A stretch of 64,000 bases of DNA from an uncultured Eubacteriales bacterium (GTDB taxonomy: Bacteria > Bacillota > Clostridia > Oscillospirales > CAG-382): contig CAKSEL010000006.1 in the NCBI GenBank assembly GCA_934446675.1, positions 69,173-133,172 of the forward strand, given 5' to 3'. A program made the translations under genes and the position numbers. Numbering within the stretch: the first letter of the stretch is position 1; each line of letters begins with the position of its first letter. Under the pieces are notes generated by a model that saw nothing but the letters and a program-made list of their open reading frames with translations, was not told the origin of the DNA and made no database searches. Below, in pieces: positions 25,826 through 34,630 of this stretch.

Positions 25826-26836
25826 ATGCATTTTTGCACAAAGGATATGCAGATAATAAAGGGCGGAAACTTCATACTTTACGGACGTCCTTTTTATGTC
25901 GATGATATTCCCGCGCTTTCATGGTCAAACAGCGGTATTGAATTCTGCGCGGAATTTGAACGCTTTACGGTTTATTTCGGAGATTATGTATCGGAAATGC
26001 CCGTATATGTCAAAATATACGTTGACGGAAAAGAGTTCAAGCATGCGGTTTCCGGAAAAAACAATGCAGCGGTACTTGAAGGCTTTAAGAATACGCCGCA
26101 CACCGTAAAAATACTGCGGATTTCGGAAGGCGACGTTCTTTTGACAGTCAGATTCATTCGCATTTTCGGTTCCCATGCGGAGTTTCTTCCTTTGCCGAAA
26201 GAAAACAAACGTTTAAAGCTTGAATTTTTGGGAGATTCCATTACCTGCGGATACGGCGTTACGGCAAGCTGTGAGCAGAACGAATTTCTCACCTGCGAAG
26301 AGGACAGCACGCAAACCTACGCTTATCTTACGGCAAAGGCGCTTGATGCGGAAATACGCACGGTATCAATCTCCGGTCAGGGCATTGTACATTCCTGCGG
26401 AGACAGCGTCGGAATACGCATGGAGGAAATTTTAAAACTCAGAGCGCGCGGTCATTCGGACGTTTATACACCGGAAGAAGACTGGCAGCCGGATTTCTTT
26501 ATTCTCAACGCCGGAGCCAACGATAAGTACGAGCACACCGACAGCGAAACATTCCGTAAATATGCGCTAAAGCTGTTATCCGACATAAGAGCACTCTACC
26601 CCAAAGCTCATATAATCTGGCTCTACGGCATGTACAAAAACTTTTCAAAAGAGATTGAAGAGATATCAAAAAGTTTTGCGCTGTCGGACGGCAATTATTC
26701 CTATATGTTTGCCGGCAGCGTATGGGAAAACAGTCAGAAATTCTGCGGTGCGGTGGGACACCCAAACACGCTCGTGTCGGAAAAGGTTTCAAAGCAGCTT
26801 ATAAAGCTTATAAACAACAAGCTTTCCCAAAAATAA
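25826..26836 (+). CDS. SGNH-hydrolase, CE2-like acetyl esterase
   Basis: A 336-residue protein with two parts: a jelly-roll-like N-terminal domain (about 1-120) and an SGNH hydrolase domain. The second part has nucleophile Ser138 in FLGDSITCGYG, GANDK at about 230-234, and His312 in GAVGHPN. This two-domain layout is that of carbohydrate esterase family 2, which removes acetyl groups from sugars. There is no signal peptide, so it would act on imported acetylated oligosaccharides. A GGAGG site precedes ATG 25826. The phoH gene follows after 18 bases, so an accessory sugar gene leads a housekeeping operon; whether the two are functionally related is doubtful. Confidence 0.85.
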   Translation: MHFCTKDMQIIKGGNFILYGRPFYVDDIPALSWSNSGIEFCAEFERFTVYFGDYVSEMPVYVKIYVDGKEFKHAVSGKNNAAVLEGFKNTPHTVKILRISEGDVLLTVRFIRIFGSHAEFLPLPKENKRLKLEFLGDSITCGYGVTASCEQNEFLTCEEDSTQTYAYLTAKALDAEIRTVSISGQGIVHSCGDSVGIRMEEILKLRARGHSDVYTPEEDWQPDFFILNAGANDKYEHTDSETFRKYALKLLSDIRALYPKAHIIWLYGMYKNFSKEIEEISKSFALSDGNYSYMFAGSVWENSQKFCGAVGHPNTLVSEKVSKQLIKLINNKLSQK

Positions 26837-26854
26837 TTTTTCACGAGGTAGACA

Positions 26855-27856
26855 ATGACCGAAAAAATCATTACCGGAATAACGCCCGAGCGTCAGTCGT
26901 GCCTTTTCGGCTCTTTCGACTGCAACACAAGGCTCATTGAAAATCAGTTCGGCGTTCTTATAACTTCGAGGACGGACGCGGTAAAAATAAGCGGAGAAAA
27001 TCCGTCCGATGTAGACAAAGCCATAAGTGCCGTCACGCTTATGCTAAAAGCTTTGGAATCGGGAGAAGAACTTTCCGAGCAAAAGGTGCGATACATTACC
27101 GACATGGTAAGCGCGGGAAGCGAAAAAGATCTGCAAAATCTCGGCGGAGAATGCATCTGCGTCACAAGCCGCGGCAAGCCCGTAAAGGCAAAAACTCTCG
27201 GTCAGAAAAACTATGTTGAGGCTATCAAGAACAACACCGTAACTCTGGGCATAGGCCCTGCCGGAACGGGAAAGACTTTCCTTGCGGTCGCGATGGCTGT
27301 AACGGCTCTGAAATTAAAGCAGGTAAACCGCATTATTCTTACACGCCCGGCAGTTGAAGCCGGCGAAAGACTCGGATTTCTTCCGGGAGATCTGCAAAGC
27401 AAAATCGACCCGTATCTGCGTCCGCTGTACGACGCGCTTTACGAAATGCTCGGCATGGAGGGCTTTACAAAATGCGTCGAAAACGGCACTATCGAAATTG
27501 CCCCTCTTGCCTACATGAGAGGACGTACTCTGGACGACTCGTTTATCATTCTCGACGAGGCTCAGAACACGACAAGCGAACAGATGAAAATGTTTCTTAC
27601 GCGTCTCGGATTCGGCTCGAAAATGGTAGTGACCGGCGACATTACGCAGATAGACCTGCCGTCAGGCACAAAAAGCGGTCTTGAACAGGCGGCAAAAATT
27701 CTGCGCGACGTCGATGGCGTGTCAGTATTCAGACTTTCGGCTCACGACATTGTAAGGCACGCACTTGTTCAGAGGATTATACGTGCATACGAAAACTACG
27801 GCAAGCAAAACGCGCCGCAAAATCAGGACGGCGGTTCCGAAATCCAAAAACAGTAA
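26855..27856 (+). CDS. phoH: PhoH-family ATPase
   Basis: A 333-residue cytoplasmic protein of the PhoH/YbeZ type. An N-terminal KH-like part is followed by the P-loop GPAGTGKT (about residue 133), a TRPAVEAGERLGFLPGDL segment, Walker B IILDEAQN and VTGDITQIDLP. These proteins are linked to RNA metabolism and act with YbeY, whose gene follows here, fused to era. The C-terminal tail is Gln/Asn/Gly-rich. In related genomes phoH sits between yqfD and ybeY; here the yqfCD pair is 10 kb away. Confidence 0.93.
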   Translation: MTEKIITGITPERQSCLFGSFDCNTRLIENQFGVLITSRTDAVKISGENPSDVDKAISAVTLMLKALESGEELSEQKVRYITDMVSAGSEKDLQNLGGECICVTSRGKPVKAKTLGQKNYVEAIKNNTVTLGIGPAGTGKTFLAVAMAVTALKLKQVNRIILTRPAVEAGERLGFLPGDLQSKIDPYLRPLYDALYEMLGMEGFTKCVENGTIEIAPLAYMRGRTLDDSFIILDEAQNTTSEQMKMFLTRLGFGSKMVVTGDITQIDLPSGTKSGLEQAAKILRDVDGVSVFRLSAHDIVRHALVQRIIRAYENYGKQNAPQNQDGGSEIQKQ

Positions 27857-27872
27857 AAAGGAGAAATACATC

Positions 27873-28211
27873 ATGATAAACATTTTCAGTCTTGCGAGAT
27901 TTTTACCGATCGGTTACTTTAACAACTCTTCGACGATCGGAATTATAGGCGGTGCCGACGGTCCGACAGACATATACGTAACCGGAGGAGGCATTGCGCC
28001 GTCGATTATGGCATTCATAATGGCGTTTTTGGCAGTAGTTGCCGTTTGGTTTATAGTTTCGGCTGCAATAACGGTTATCGTAACGCTACATATGGTAAAC
28101 AAATACAAGACAAAAAAGCCGCAAATCAGCTTTTACAATTGCAACGGCGGTACAGGTTCGGATTATACCGGAAACAATACAAACGGAAATTCTTCACCGG
28201 AGGACAAATAA
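27873..28211 (+). CDS. small membrane protein with GGADGPT motif of Na+-decarboxylase beta subunits
   Basis: A 112-residue protein starting at ATG 27873 behind AAAAGGAG. Residues 20-37 read STIGIIGGADGPTDIYVT, which closely matches the signature loop of the membrane beta subunit (OadB/GcdB/MmdB) of sodium-translocating decarboxylases. Those proteins have about 370-430 residues and many helices; this one has only the motif, one long hydrophobic segment (about 43-75) and a Gly/Asn/Thr-rich polar tail. The function is unknown. It sits between phoH (17 bases) and ybeY-era (0 bases), tightly in the operon. It is too short to be a working pump. It might be a membrane peptide in its own family, or a relic reused as an accessory subunit. 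Confidence 0.7.
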   Translation: MINIFSLARFLPIGYFNNSSTIGIIGGADGPTDIYVTGGGIAPSIMAFIMAFLAVVAVWFIVSAAITVIVTLHMVNKYKTKKPQISFYNCNGGTGSDYTGNNTNGNSSPEDK

Positions 28212-29639
28212 TTGAAACACACTATATATACAAGAAACGATCAGGATATAATCGAGCTTACTGCGGCTCTGCGCTCAGTCGTAAAAAAGGCGATAAACGC
28301 GGCTCTCGATTATCAGGAAATTGACTTTCCCTGCGAAATTTCGGTTACCTTTACGGACAATGACAAAATACACGAGCTTAACCGCGAATACCGCGGCAAG
28401 GACGCGCCTACCGACGTACTGTCTTTTCCCATGTTTGAAGCCGGCGAAATAGAGTACGACGACGAATCGGGTGAGCCGTGCGCTCTCGGAGATATTGTAA
28501 TCTCGCTTGAAAGGGCAAAAGCACAGAGCGAAGAGTACGGTCATTCACTTGAACGCGAGGCGGCTTTTCTCGCGGTTCACTCCGTACTTCACCTTTTGGG
28601 CTTTGATCACGAAACAAGCGAAGAGGACGAAGTTTACATGAAAGAAAGTGCCGAGGAAATTCTAGCAGGTATCGGTCTTTCGCGCCCCGGTTTTGAAAGT
28701 GACGGGGCTTCTGACAAAGAGCCTGCCGAAACTCCGAAAATTCCCGTCAAGGAACAGAAAACCATGTTCGTAAGCATTATCGGCCGTCCGAACGTAGGCA
28801 AAAGCACGCTGCTCAACGCGATGGTAGGCGAAAAGGTCGCGGCGGTTTCCAAAAAGCCGCAGACAACGCGCAACAGAATTACAGGTATTCTCACAAAAGA
28901 CGAAAAGCAGTTTGTGTTCATCGACACTCCCGGCCTGCACAAGCCAAAAAACAAGCTCGGAGAGTTTATGGTAAACGCCGCACGCGAGTCCATTCCCGAC
29001 GCCGACGCTGTTCTGTTTGTCGCAGAAGTTACGGACAGAATTCCGGATCAGGACAAGCAGATTATGGAAAAGCTCTCAAAATCAAAGATTCCGGCAATTC
29101 TTGTTCTCAACAAAACCGACATCACAAACAAGGGGAAACTTCTTGAGGCGATTGCACGCTACTCGTCCATGTGCGAATTTGCGTCCGTTGTTCCGGCAAG
29201 TGCGCTCAACGGAGAAAACGTCGATATAATTCTCTCGGAACTCGAAAAGTTCATCAGAAACGAGCCGTGGTATTTTCCCGACGACGTTGCAACGGATCAG
29301 CCTATACGCGTAATCGCAGCCGAAATAATCAGAGAAAAGCTGCTTCGTCTGCTTGACGACGAAATTCCGCACGGCACTGCCGTAACCATAGAAGATTACG
29401 AAGAAACCGAACGTCTTGTAAAGATAAGAGCCGAAATATACTGCGAAAAAGCCGCGCACAAGAAAATAATTATCGGAAAAGGCGGAGAAACTCTCAAAAA
29501 AGCCGCGACTTATGCGCGCGAGGACATAGAAGCCATGATAGGCAAAAAGGTATTTCTCGATCTATGGGTAAAAGTCAAGGAAAACTGGAGAGATTCTGAA
29601 CTCAACATAGAGCGTTTCGGTTTCAAAAAGGACGAATAA
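28212..29639 (+). CDS. ybeY-era: fusion of rRNA maturation factor YbeY and GTPase Era
   Basis: A single 475-residue frame without interruption. Residues 1-155 are YbeY, an endoribonuclease for 16S rRNA 3' end maturation, with the zinc motif His123-x3-His127-x5-His133 (HSVLHLLGFDH). Residues 156-184 are a charged Pro/Glu/Lys linker. Residues 185-475 are Era, the GTPase that binds the 16S 3' end: G1 GRPNVGKST (191-199), DTPG (238-241), NKTD (300-303) and a KH domain with GKGG (422-425). Both halves keep all key residues and normal length. The start is TTG 28212, with GGAGG 9 bases upstream, directly abutting the previous stop. Met185 (28764) has an AAGGA site 10 bases upstream, so free Era could also be made by internal initiation. 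In related genomes dgkA and cdd lie between these two genes; both are absent here. Confidence 0.9.
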   Translation: MKHTIYTRNDQDIIELTAALRSVVKKAINAALDYQEIDFPCEISVTFTDNDKIHELNREYRGKDAPTDVLSFPMFEAGEIEYDDESGEPCALGDIVISLERAKAQSEEYGHSLEREAAFLAVHSVLHLLGFDHETSEEDEVYMKESAEEILAGIGLSRPGFESDGASDKEPAETPKIPVKEQKTMFVSIIGRPNVGKSTLLNAMVGEKVAAVSKKPQTTRNRITGILTKDEKQFVFIDTPGLHKPKNKLGEFMVNAARESIPDADAVLFVAEVTDRIPDQDKQIMEKLSKSKIPAILVLNKTDITNKGKLLEAIARYSSMCEFASVVPASALNGENVDIILSELEKFIRNEPWYFPDDVATDQPIRVIAAEIIREKLLRLLDDEIPHGTAVTIEDYEETERLVKIRAEIYCEKAAHKKIIIGKGGETLKKAATYAREDIEAMIGKKVFLDLWVKVKENWRDSELNIERFGFKKDE

Positions 29640-29641
29640 TC

Positions 29642-30427
29642 ATGGACTGTGCGCTCTCCGGCGTTATAATACGCGAAACGCTGATAAACGACTCCGACAA
29701 GCTGCTTACGGTGATCACGGATTCACGCGGAAAGATCACGGTTAAGGCAAAAGGCGTAAAAAACATCAAAAACAGAAATTCCGCCGGTACTCAGATATTT
29801 ACCTACTCTGATTTTGAGCTTACGGAACGTTCGGGCAGATTTACGCTCAAAACGGCATATCCCAAGCAGAGTTTTTTCGGTCTGAGAAACGACGTTCTGA
29901 GCTATACCCTTGCCTGCTATCTTGCCGACGCTGCCGGTTACGTCACTGCGGAAAACAACGACGAAACGCAGGTGCTCAGACTTATTTTAAACGCGTTTTA
30001 CGCGCTGTCTGAAAGAACAGACATTCCGCTTTCAAAAATCAAGGCTGCGTTTGAGCTGAAACTCATGTCGGTCTGCGGATTTATGCCGGAGCTTGATTGC
30101 TGCGCGTGCTGTTCGGAAGACGTGCAGGCAGACGGAAAACTCTATTTCAGTTTTTCTCACGGCGGAATTATCTGTGACAGGTGCAAAAGCATGAACGACG
30201 GATTTATACGCACGGTGCGTATCGAAAGACCGGTTATACAGGCTATGAAAACAGTTTCGGAGTCGGATATAAAAAAGTTTTTATCTTTTTCGCTTGACGA
30301 GCCTTACAGAAAGGATTTCTGCGCAGTTTGCGAGTCCTATCTTCTCCACCAGACCGAACGCGGCTACGAAACGCTTAAAATTTACAAAAACATGACTCGA
30401 ACAATACAGAACAACGGAGGATTATGA
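29642..30427 (+). CDS. recO: DNA repair protein RecO
   Basis: A 261-residue protein with the N-terminal OB fold (KGVKNIKNRNSAGTQIFTYSDFEL) and a C-terminal zinc region (CCACCSED and CDRC). RecO helps RecR load RecA onto SSB-coated DNA. It follows era by 2 bases, the usual Firmicutes neighbourhood, and overlaps mutS2 by 4 bases. The length is normal. Confidence 0.92.
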   Translation: MDCALSGVIIRETLINDSDKLLTVITDSRGKITVKAKGVKNIKNRNSAGTQIFTYSDFELTERSGRFTLKTAYPKQSFFGLRNDVLSYTLACYLADAAGYVTAENNDETQVLRLILNAFYALSERTDIPLSKIKAAFELKLMSVCGFMPELDCCACCSEDVQADGKLYFSFSHGGIICDRCKSMNDGFIRTVRIERPVIQAMKTVSESDIKKFLSFSLDEPYRKDFCAVCESYLLHQTERGYETLKIYKNMTRTIQNNGGL

Positions 30428-32838
30428 AAAGCTACAACAATCTTTCATTGAATTCCGACGACCTCAACGCCGCAAACGACGACGAATTCAAAAAGGCTGC
30501 CGGGATTCTTGAATTTGACAAGGTTCTCGAAAAAATAGCCGGGCTGTGCCCTGTCGAGGACGCAAGAAAAATTATTATGAACATAAGTCCGTCTGTAAGC
30601 GCAAACGAGATCAAAACGCGTCTTGCCGAAACTTCCGAGGCAAAAGCTCTCATTCAGGTAAAGAGCAGACCGTCGTTTTCGGGAGTAAAGGACATTTCAC
30701 CCTATCTCGAACGCGCGCACAAGGGTGCGTATCTCAGTATGGCGGAGCTGCTTGACATTGCGGCGCTACTCAGAGAATGTTCTTCGGCAAAAACCTACTT
30801 TGCACAGGTAAATCCCGAAAGTCTTATGTACGGATATGCCACGCGCATTGCCTGCAACAAGTTTCTTGAAGAAAAAATAAGCACAAGCATTATTTCCGAA
30901 GAACTTATGGCGGATTCCGCATCAAACGAGCTTTACGACATACGCCGCAAGATACGAAACGCGCAGAACAAGGTGCGCGACACGCTGCAAAAATATGTTT
31001 CGGGCGGCGAAAGCTCTAAATATTTGCAGGAAAACATCATTACCATGCGTTCCGGCAGATATGTTATTCCGGTAAAGAACGAATACAAGAACGAGATCAA
31101 GGGTATCGTTCACGACGCGTCAAGTTCCGGCGCTACGGTATTTATCGAACCCATGGGCGTTGTTGAGGCAAACAACGAGCTGCGCGCGCTTGAAAGCCGC
31201 GAAAAAGCCGAGATTGAAAAGATACTGCGTTCGCTTACGGACGAGGCGGTAAGATTCGGCGCGGATCTTTTACAGGACGCGGACGTGCTTACAAAGCTCG
31301 CGGCAATCTTTGCAAAGGCGCAGTATTCTCTTGACACGAACTGCTGCGAACCCGAAATCAATTCGGCAAAATATATACGGCTCAACAAGGCGCGCCACCC
31401 TCTGCTCGATCCGCAGAAGGTAGTTCCGACGGACATATATCTCGGAAAATCCTTTACTACGCTTGTTATAACAGGTCCTAATACCGGCGGCAAGACCGTA
31501 ACGCTAAAAACAATCGGTCTTTTCTGCCTTATGGCGCAGTCAGGACTTCATGTACCTTGCGAAGAAGGCTCTACGCTGCCCGTCCTTGACGGAATACACG
31601 CCGACATAGGCGACGAACAGAGCATCGAGCAGTCGCTGTCAACGTTCTCGGCGCACATGGTAAACATAGTAGACATTCTCTCTCGCTTTACCCCGAATTC
31701 GCTTATACTTTTCGACGAACTCGGCGCCGGAACTGACCCGGTAGAAGGTGCGGCGCTTGCGCAGTCCATACTCGAAAAGGTTACGTCAACCGGCTGTCTT
31801 TGTGCGGCAACCACACACTATGCCGAGCTTAAAGCATACGCGCTTGAGGCAAAGGGCGTCACAAACGCGTCCTGCGAATTCGACGTTGACACGCTGCGTC
31901 CGACTTACAGGCTCAACATCGGTATGCCCGGACGTTCAAATGCGTTTGCCATAGCAAAAAAACTCGGTCTTTCGGAAAGCATAATTCAGAGCGCCTCGCG
32001 CAAAATCGACGGCGAAACGCGCAGCTTTGAAGGACTTATAGGCAAACTCGAACAGACGCGCATAGAGCTTGAAAACGAGAAAAAGCACGCCGCAAAGCTC
32101 AAGCAGCAAGCCGAAGAAATGTTTGAAGTAAGCGAAAAAAAGCGTCTTGAATTCAACAGGAAAATCGAAGAAGAAAACGCAAAAGCCGAGAAAAAAGCAC
32201 AGGAACTTTTAGCGCGTGCGCGTTCAAGCGCGGACTACGTTTTCGACCAGCTCCAGGAGATACAGCGCAAAAAGGACGCAGAAAACTTCAAGGAATTATT
32301 GCAGAAGTCGCGCGACGACGTTAGAAAAGCTCTGGGAATTGCCGACACGGACACAAAGATCGGCGAAAAGATACAGCTTGAATACAACCCGCCGAGAGAT
32401 TACGTCAAAGGCGACAAGGTAATGCTTTCCGACCTCGGAAAAACAGGCGAAATTGAATCTATCGACGGTGAAAACGCCGTTGTGCTTATCGGAAGCGCAC
32501 GCTTAAAGGCAAAATTGAAATCACTTCGCCTAATTGACGAAAAACAGGTCAAAAAGCAAAAGACAGCCTCTCATTCTCCGCGCAAGATGACGGAGGTCAA
32601 AAGCGAAACAGACGTCCGCGGTCTTATCGGAGACGACGCGATATTCGTTGTTGACAAATTTCTGGACGACGCAGTTTTATCGGGACTTGAAAACGTCAGG
32701 ATAATCCACGGAAAAGGCACCGGCGCACTCAGAAAGGCGCTATGGGACTACTTTAAGCGCGATCCGAGAATAAAGCAGTACAGGCTCGGCACCTTCGGAG
32801 AGGGCGACGCCGGAGTTACGGTGGTTACGCTAAAATAA
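30424..32838 (+). CDS. mutS2: endonuclease/ribosome-rescue ATPase MutS2
   Basis: An 804-residue MutS-family ATPase without the mismatch-recognition domain. The P-loop GPNTGGKT lies near residue 351, followed by STFSAHMVNI and FDELGAGTDPVEGAAL. A long coiled coil spans about 520-640 (rich in Glu, Lys and Gln). The C-terminal Smr domain begins at TDVRGLIG (about 729) and contains the IIHGKGTGALR loop. MutS2 suppresses recombination and, in Firmicutes, splits collided ribosomes. It closes the phoH-ybeY/era-recO-mutS2 unit and is followed by a hairpin terminator. Confidence 0.95.
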   Translation: MKSYNNLSLNSDDLNAANDDEFKKAAGILEFDKVLEKIAGLCPVEDARKIIMNISPSVSANEIKTRLAETSEAKALIQVKSRPSFSGVKDISPYLERAHKGAYLSMAELLDIAALLRECSSAKTYFAQVNPESLMYGYATRIACNKFLEEKISTSIISEELMADSASNELYDIRRKIRNAQNKVRDTLQKYVSGGESSKYLQENIITMRSGRYVIPVKNEYKNEIKGIVHDASSSGATVFIEPMGVVEANNELRALESREKAEIEKILRSLTDEAVRFGADLLQDADVLTKLAAIFAKAQYSLDTNCCEPEINSAKYIRLNKARHPLLDPQKVVPTDIYLGKSFTTLVITGPNTGGKTVTLKTIGLFCLMAQSGLHVPCEEGSTLPVLDGIHADIGDEQSIEQSLSTFSAHMVNIVDILSRFTPNSLILFDELGAGTDPVEGAALAQSILEKVTSTGCLCAATTHYAELKAYALEAKGVTNASCEFDVDTLRPTYRLNIGMPGRSNAFAIAKKLGLSESIIQSASRKIDGETRSFEGLIGKLEQTRIELENEKKHAAKLKQQAEEMFEVSEKKRLEFNRKIEEENAKAEKKAQELLARARSSADYVFDQLQEIQRKKDAENFKELLQKSRDDVRKALGIADTDTKIGEKIQLEYNPPRDYVKGDKVMLSDLGKTGEIESIDGENAVVLIGSARLKAKLKSLRLIDEKQVKKQKTASHSPRKMTEVKSETDVRGLIGDDAIFVVDKFLDDAVLSGLENVRIIHGKGTGALRKALWDYFKRDPRIKQYRLGTFGEGDAGVTVVTLK

Positions 32839-32850
32839 AATATGTAAAAA

Positions 32851-32884
32851 GGCTCAGTACGCATTTTGTACCGAGTCTTTTATT
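32851..32884. terminator. terminator between mutS2 and a convergent gene
   Basis: GGCTCAGTAC (32851-32860) pairs with GTACCGAGTC (32868-32877) with one mismatch, followed by TTTATTTTA. The A-rich left flank lets it serve the minus strand too. Confidence 0.75.
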
Positions 32885-32887
32885 TTA

Positions 32888-33316
32888 TCAAAGAAACTTA
32901 CTTATATTATCCGCAAGGTCTGTTTCAAGCGAGATTATATCCTTTGCAAGCTGTTTTGCGCTCTCGTCTGCAGATTCGTATTTATTGAGATACTTATTAA
33001 GGCTCTTTACTCCCATATTGCAGCCGTTTGTTATAAGGTCTGCAACAGCCTTATCGCTTTTATCGGCGGCAAGAACGACGTTGGTCTTTATCCACGACAT
33101 TCCGCGTGCCATTGCCGGAGGTTCTTCTGTGCTCTCCCCCTGCTTTTCAAGCATTTCATGCGCTGTGCTTGCAAGTTTTTTATGCGCGCGCTTGCTGTCG
33201 CTCAGAATTTCAAGAAATTCACCGTCCGAAACTTTATCCAGCACATCATCTATCGCTCCAACGCCCATTTTTATGCCGGAATTGCACTCCTTTAAGAGTT
33301 CTGCCGTATCATTCAT
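32888..33316 (-). CDS. small all-helical protein of unknown function
   Basis: A 142-residue protein with no signal peptide. The predicted secondary structure is four long amphipathic helices, which suggests a ferritin-like or DUF2383-like bundle, although I see no clear di-iron Glu/His pattern. Segments include ECNSGIKMGVGAIDDVLDKV and RGMSWIKTNVVLAADKSDKAV, which resembles small uncharacterised Clostridia proteins of similar length. The start at ATG 33316 is supported by GAGGTG; the longer in-frame reading to 33481 overlaps the divergent alcohol dehydrogenase gene and is rejected. Monocistronic. Confidence 0.65.
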   Translation of the reverse strand: MNDTAELLKECNSGIKMGVGAIDDVLDKVSDGEFLEILSDSKRAHKKLASTAHEMLEKQGESTEEPPAMARGMSWIKTNVVLAADKSDKAVADLITNGCNMGVKSLNKYLNKYESADESAKQLAKDIISLETDLADNISKFL

Positions 33317-33339
33317 ATTTTTCACCTCGGTACTATTTT

Positions 33340-33368
33340 TTGCATAAAACCTTGTATTCATACATAAT
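33340..33368 (+). promoter_or_regulatory. promoter of the alcohol dehydrogenase gene
   Basis: TTGCAT (33340-33345), 17-base spacer, CATAAT (33363-33368); an AAAGGAG site follows before ATG 33420. Confidence 0.55.
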
Positions 33369-33419
33369 ATGCGCTTATTCCGGCAAAGATAAGAAAAAAA
33401 ACAAAGGAGCGTATTATTT

Positions 33420-34475
33420 ATGAAAGGTTTTGCAATGCTCGGCATAGGAAAGGTCGGCTGGATAGAAAAAGAAAGACCCAAATGCGGCTATTCCGACGCG
33501 ATCGTCCGTCCGATAGCTCTCAGCCCCTGCACATCGGACATTCACACGGTTTACGAGGGTGCTATCGGCGAAAGAAAAGACATGATCTTAGGGCACGAGG
33601 CTGTCGGCGAAGTTGACGAGGTCGGCGAAGGCGTAAAAGACTTCAAAAAGGGCGACAGAGTCATTATTCCGGCAATAACGCCCGACTGGGAAAGTCTTGA
33701 GGCGCAGGGCGGATTTTCAATGCACTCAGGCGGTATGCTTGCAGGCTGGAAATTTTCAAACTACATTGACGGAGTTTTCAGCGAATATTTCAGAGTAACC
33801 GAGGCTGACGGAAATCTTGCAAAGCTTCCCGAAAGCATTGATCCTGCCGTTGCGGTTATGCTGTCCGACATGGTGCCGACAGGTTTTCACGGCGCCGAGC
33901 TTGCCAAAGTAACCTTCGGCGACACGGTATGCGTTATAGGTATAGGTCCGGTAGGTCTTATGGCGGTTGCAGGATGTGCGCTGCGCGGAGCTTCTCACAT
34001 TTACGCGGTGGGTTCGCGTCCGAAATGCGTCGAGGCTGCAAAATTCTACGGTGCTACCGACATTATAAATTACAAGAACGGTTCGATAGAAGAACAGATC
34101 ATGAAACTGACGGGCGGCAAAGGCGTTGACAAGGTAATAATTGCCGGAGGAAACAACGGCGTATTTTCTACCGCGGTAAAAATCCTGAAGCCCGGCGGCA
34201 TAATCGGAAACGTCAACTATCTCGGCGAGGGCGAGACCATAAGTATTCCGAGAGCCGAATGGGGCTGCGGTATGGGACACAAGACCATTGCCGGAGGTCT
34301 TATGCCGGGAGGACGTCTGAGAATGGAAAAGCTTGCAAGTTTAATCAGCACGGGACGTCTTGATCCGTCGCATATGCTCACTCACGTTTTCCACGGCTTT
34401 GACAAGCTCCCAGAAGCTCTCGAACTCATGCACAACAAGCCTGCAGATCTTATCAAGCCGGTAGTCATAATCTGA
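33420..34475 (+). CDS. adh: NADP-dependent secondary alcohol dehydrogenase
   Basis: A 351-residue zinc alcohol dehydrogenase, very close to the Clostridium beijerinckii / Thermoanaerobacter secondary ADH type that interconverts ketones such as acetone and 2-alcohols. The catalytic zinc ligands Cys37, His59 and Asp150 fall at exactly the positions known for that enzyme. The NADP-selective residues Gly198, Ser199, Arg200 and Tyr218 are conserved. The structural-zinc cysteine cluster of horse-type ADH is absent, as expected. ATG 33420 follows AAAGGAG, and a clear terminator follows the gene. The natural substrate in this organism is unknown, and no solvent-pathway genes are nearby. Confidence 0.93.
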   Translation: MKGFAMLGIGKVGWIEKERPKCGYSDAIVRPIALSPCTSDIHTVYEGAIGERKDMILGHEAVGEVDEVGEGVKDFKKGDRVIIPAITPDWESLEAQGGFSMHSGGMLAGWKFSNYIDGVFSEYFRVTEADGNLAKLPESIDPAVAVMLSDMVPTGFHGAELAKVTFGDTVCVIGIGPVGLMAVAGCALRGASHIYAVGSRPKCVEAAKFYGATDIINYKNGSIEEQIMKLTGGKGVDKVIIAGGNNGVFSTAVKILKPGGIIGNVNYLGEGETISIPRAEWGCGMGHKTIAGGLMPGGRLRMEKLASLISTGRLDPSHMLTHVFHGFDKLPEALELMHNKPADLIKPVVII

Positions 34476-34483
34476 ATTTTTAT

Positions 34484-34512
34484 GCACGGGATTTGCCTCC
34501 CGTGCTGTTTTT
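34484..34512 (+). terminator. terminator of adh
   Basis: GCACGGG (34484-34490) pairs with CCCGTGC (34499-34505), then TGTTTTT. Confidence 0.9.
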
Positions 34513-34559
34513 ATACAAAAAATACATCAAAAATACGCAAGTAATGTATAAATTAACTA

Positions 34560-34588
34560 TTGACAGCCGTACTTCATTGTGATAGAAT
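34560..34588 (+). promoter_or_regulatory. promoter of the amino-acid ABC transporter operon
   Basis: TTGACA (34560-34565), 17-base spacer, TAGAAT (34583-34588), 43 bases before the binding-protein ATG. Confidence 0.8.
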
Positions 34589-34630
34589 GATACAGTAAAA
34601 TTTTTACATAATACTTTGGAGGAAAAAGAA

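Noticed and set aside
33317..33481. N-terminal extension of the four-helix protein
   Set aside because: It overlaps the start of the divergent adh gene and the intergenic promoter; GAGGTG precedes ATG 33316.
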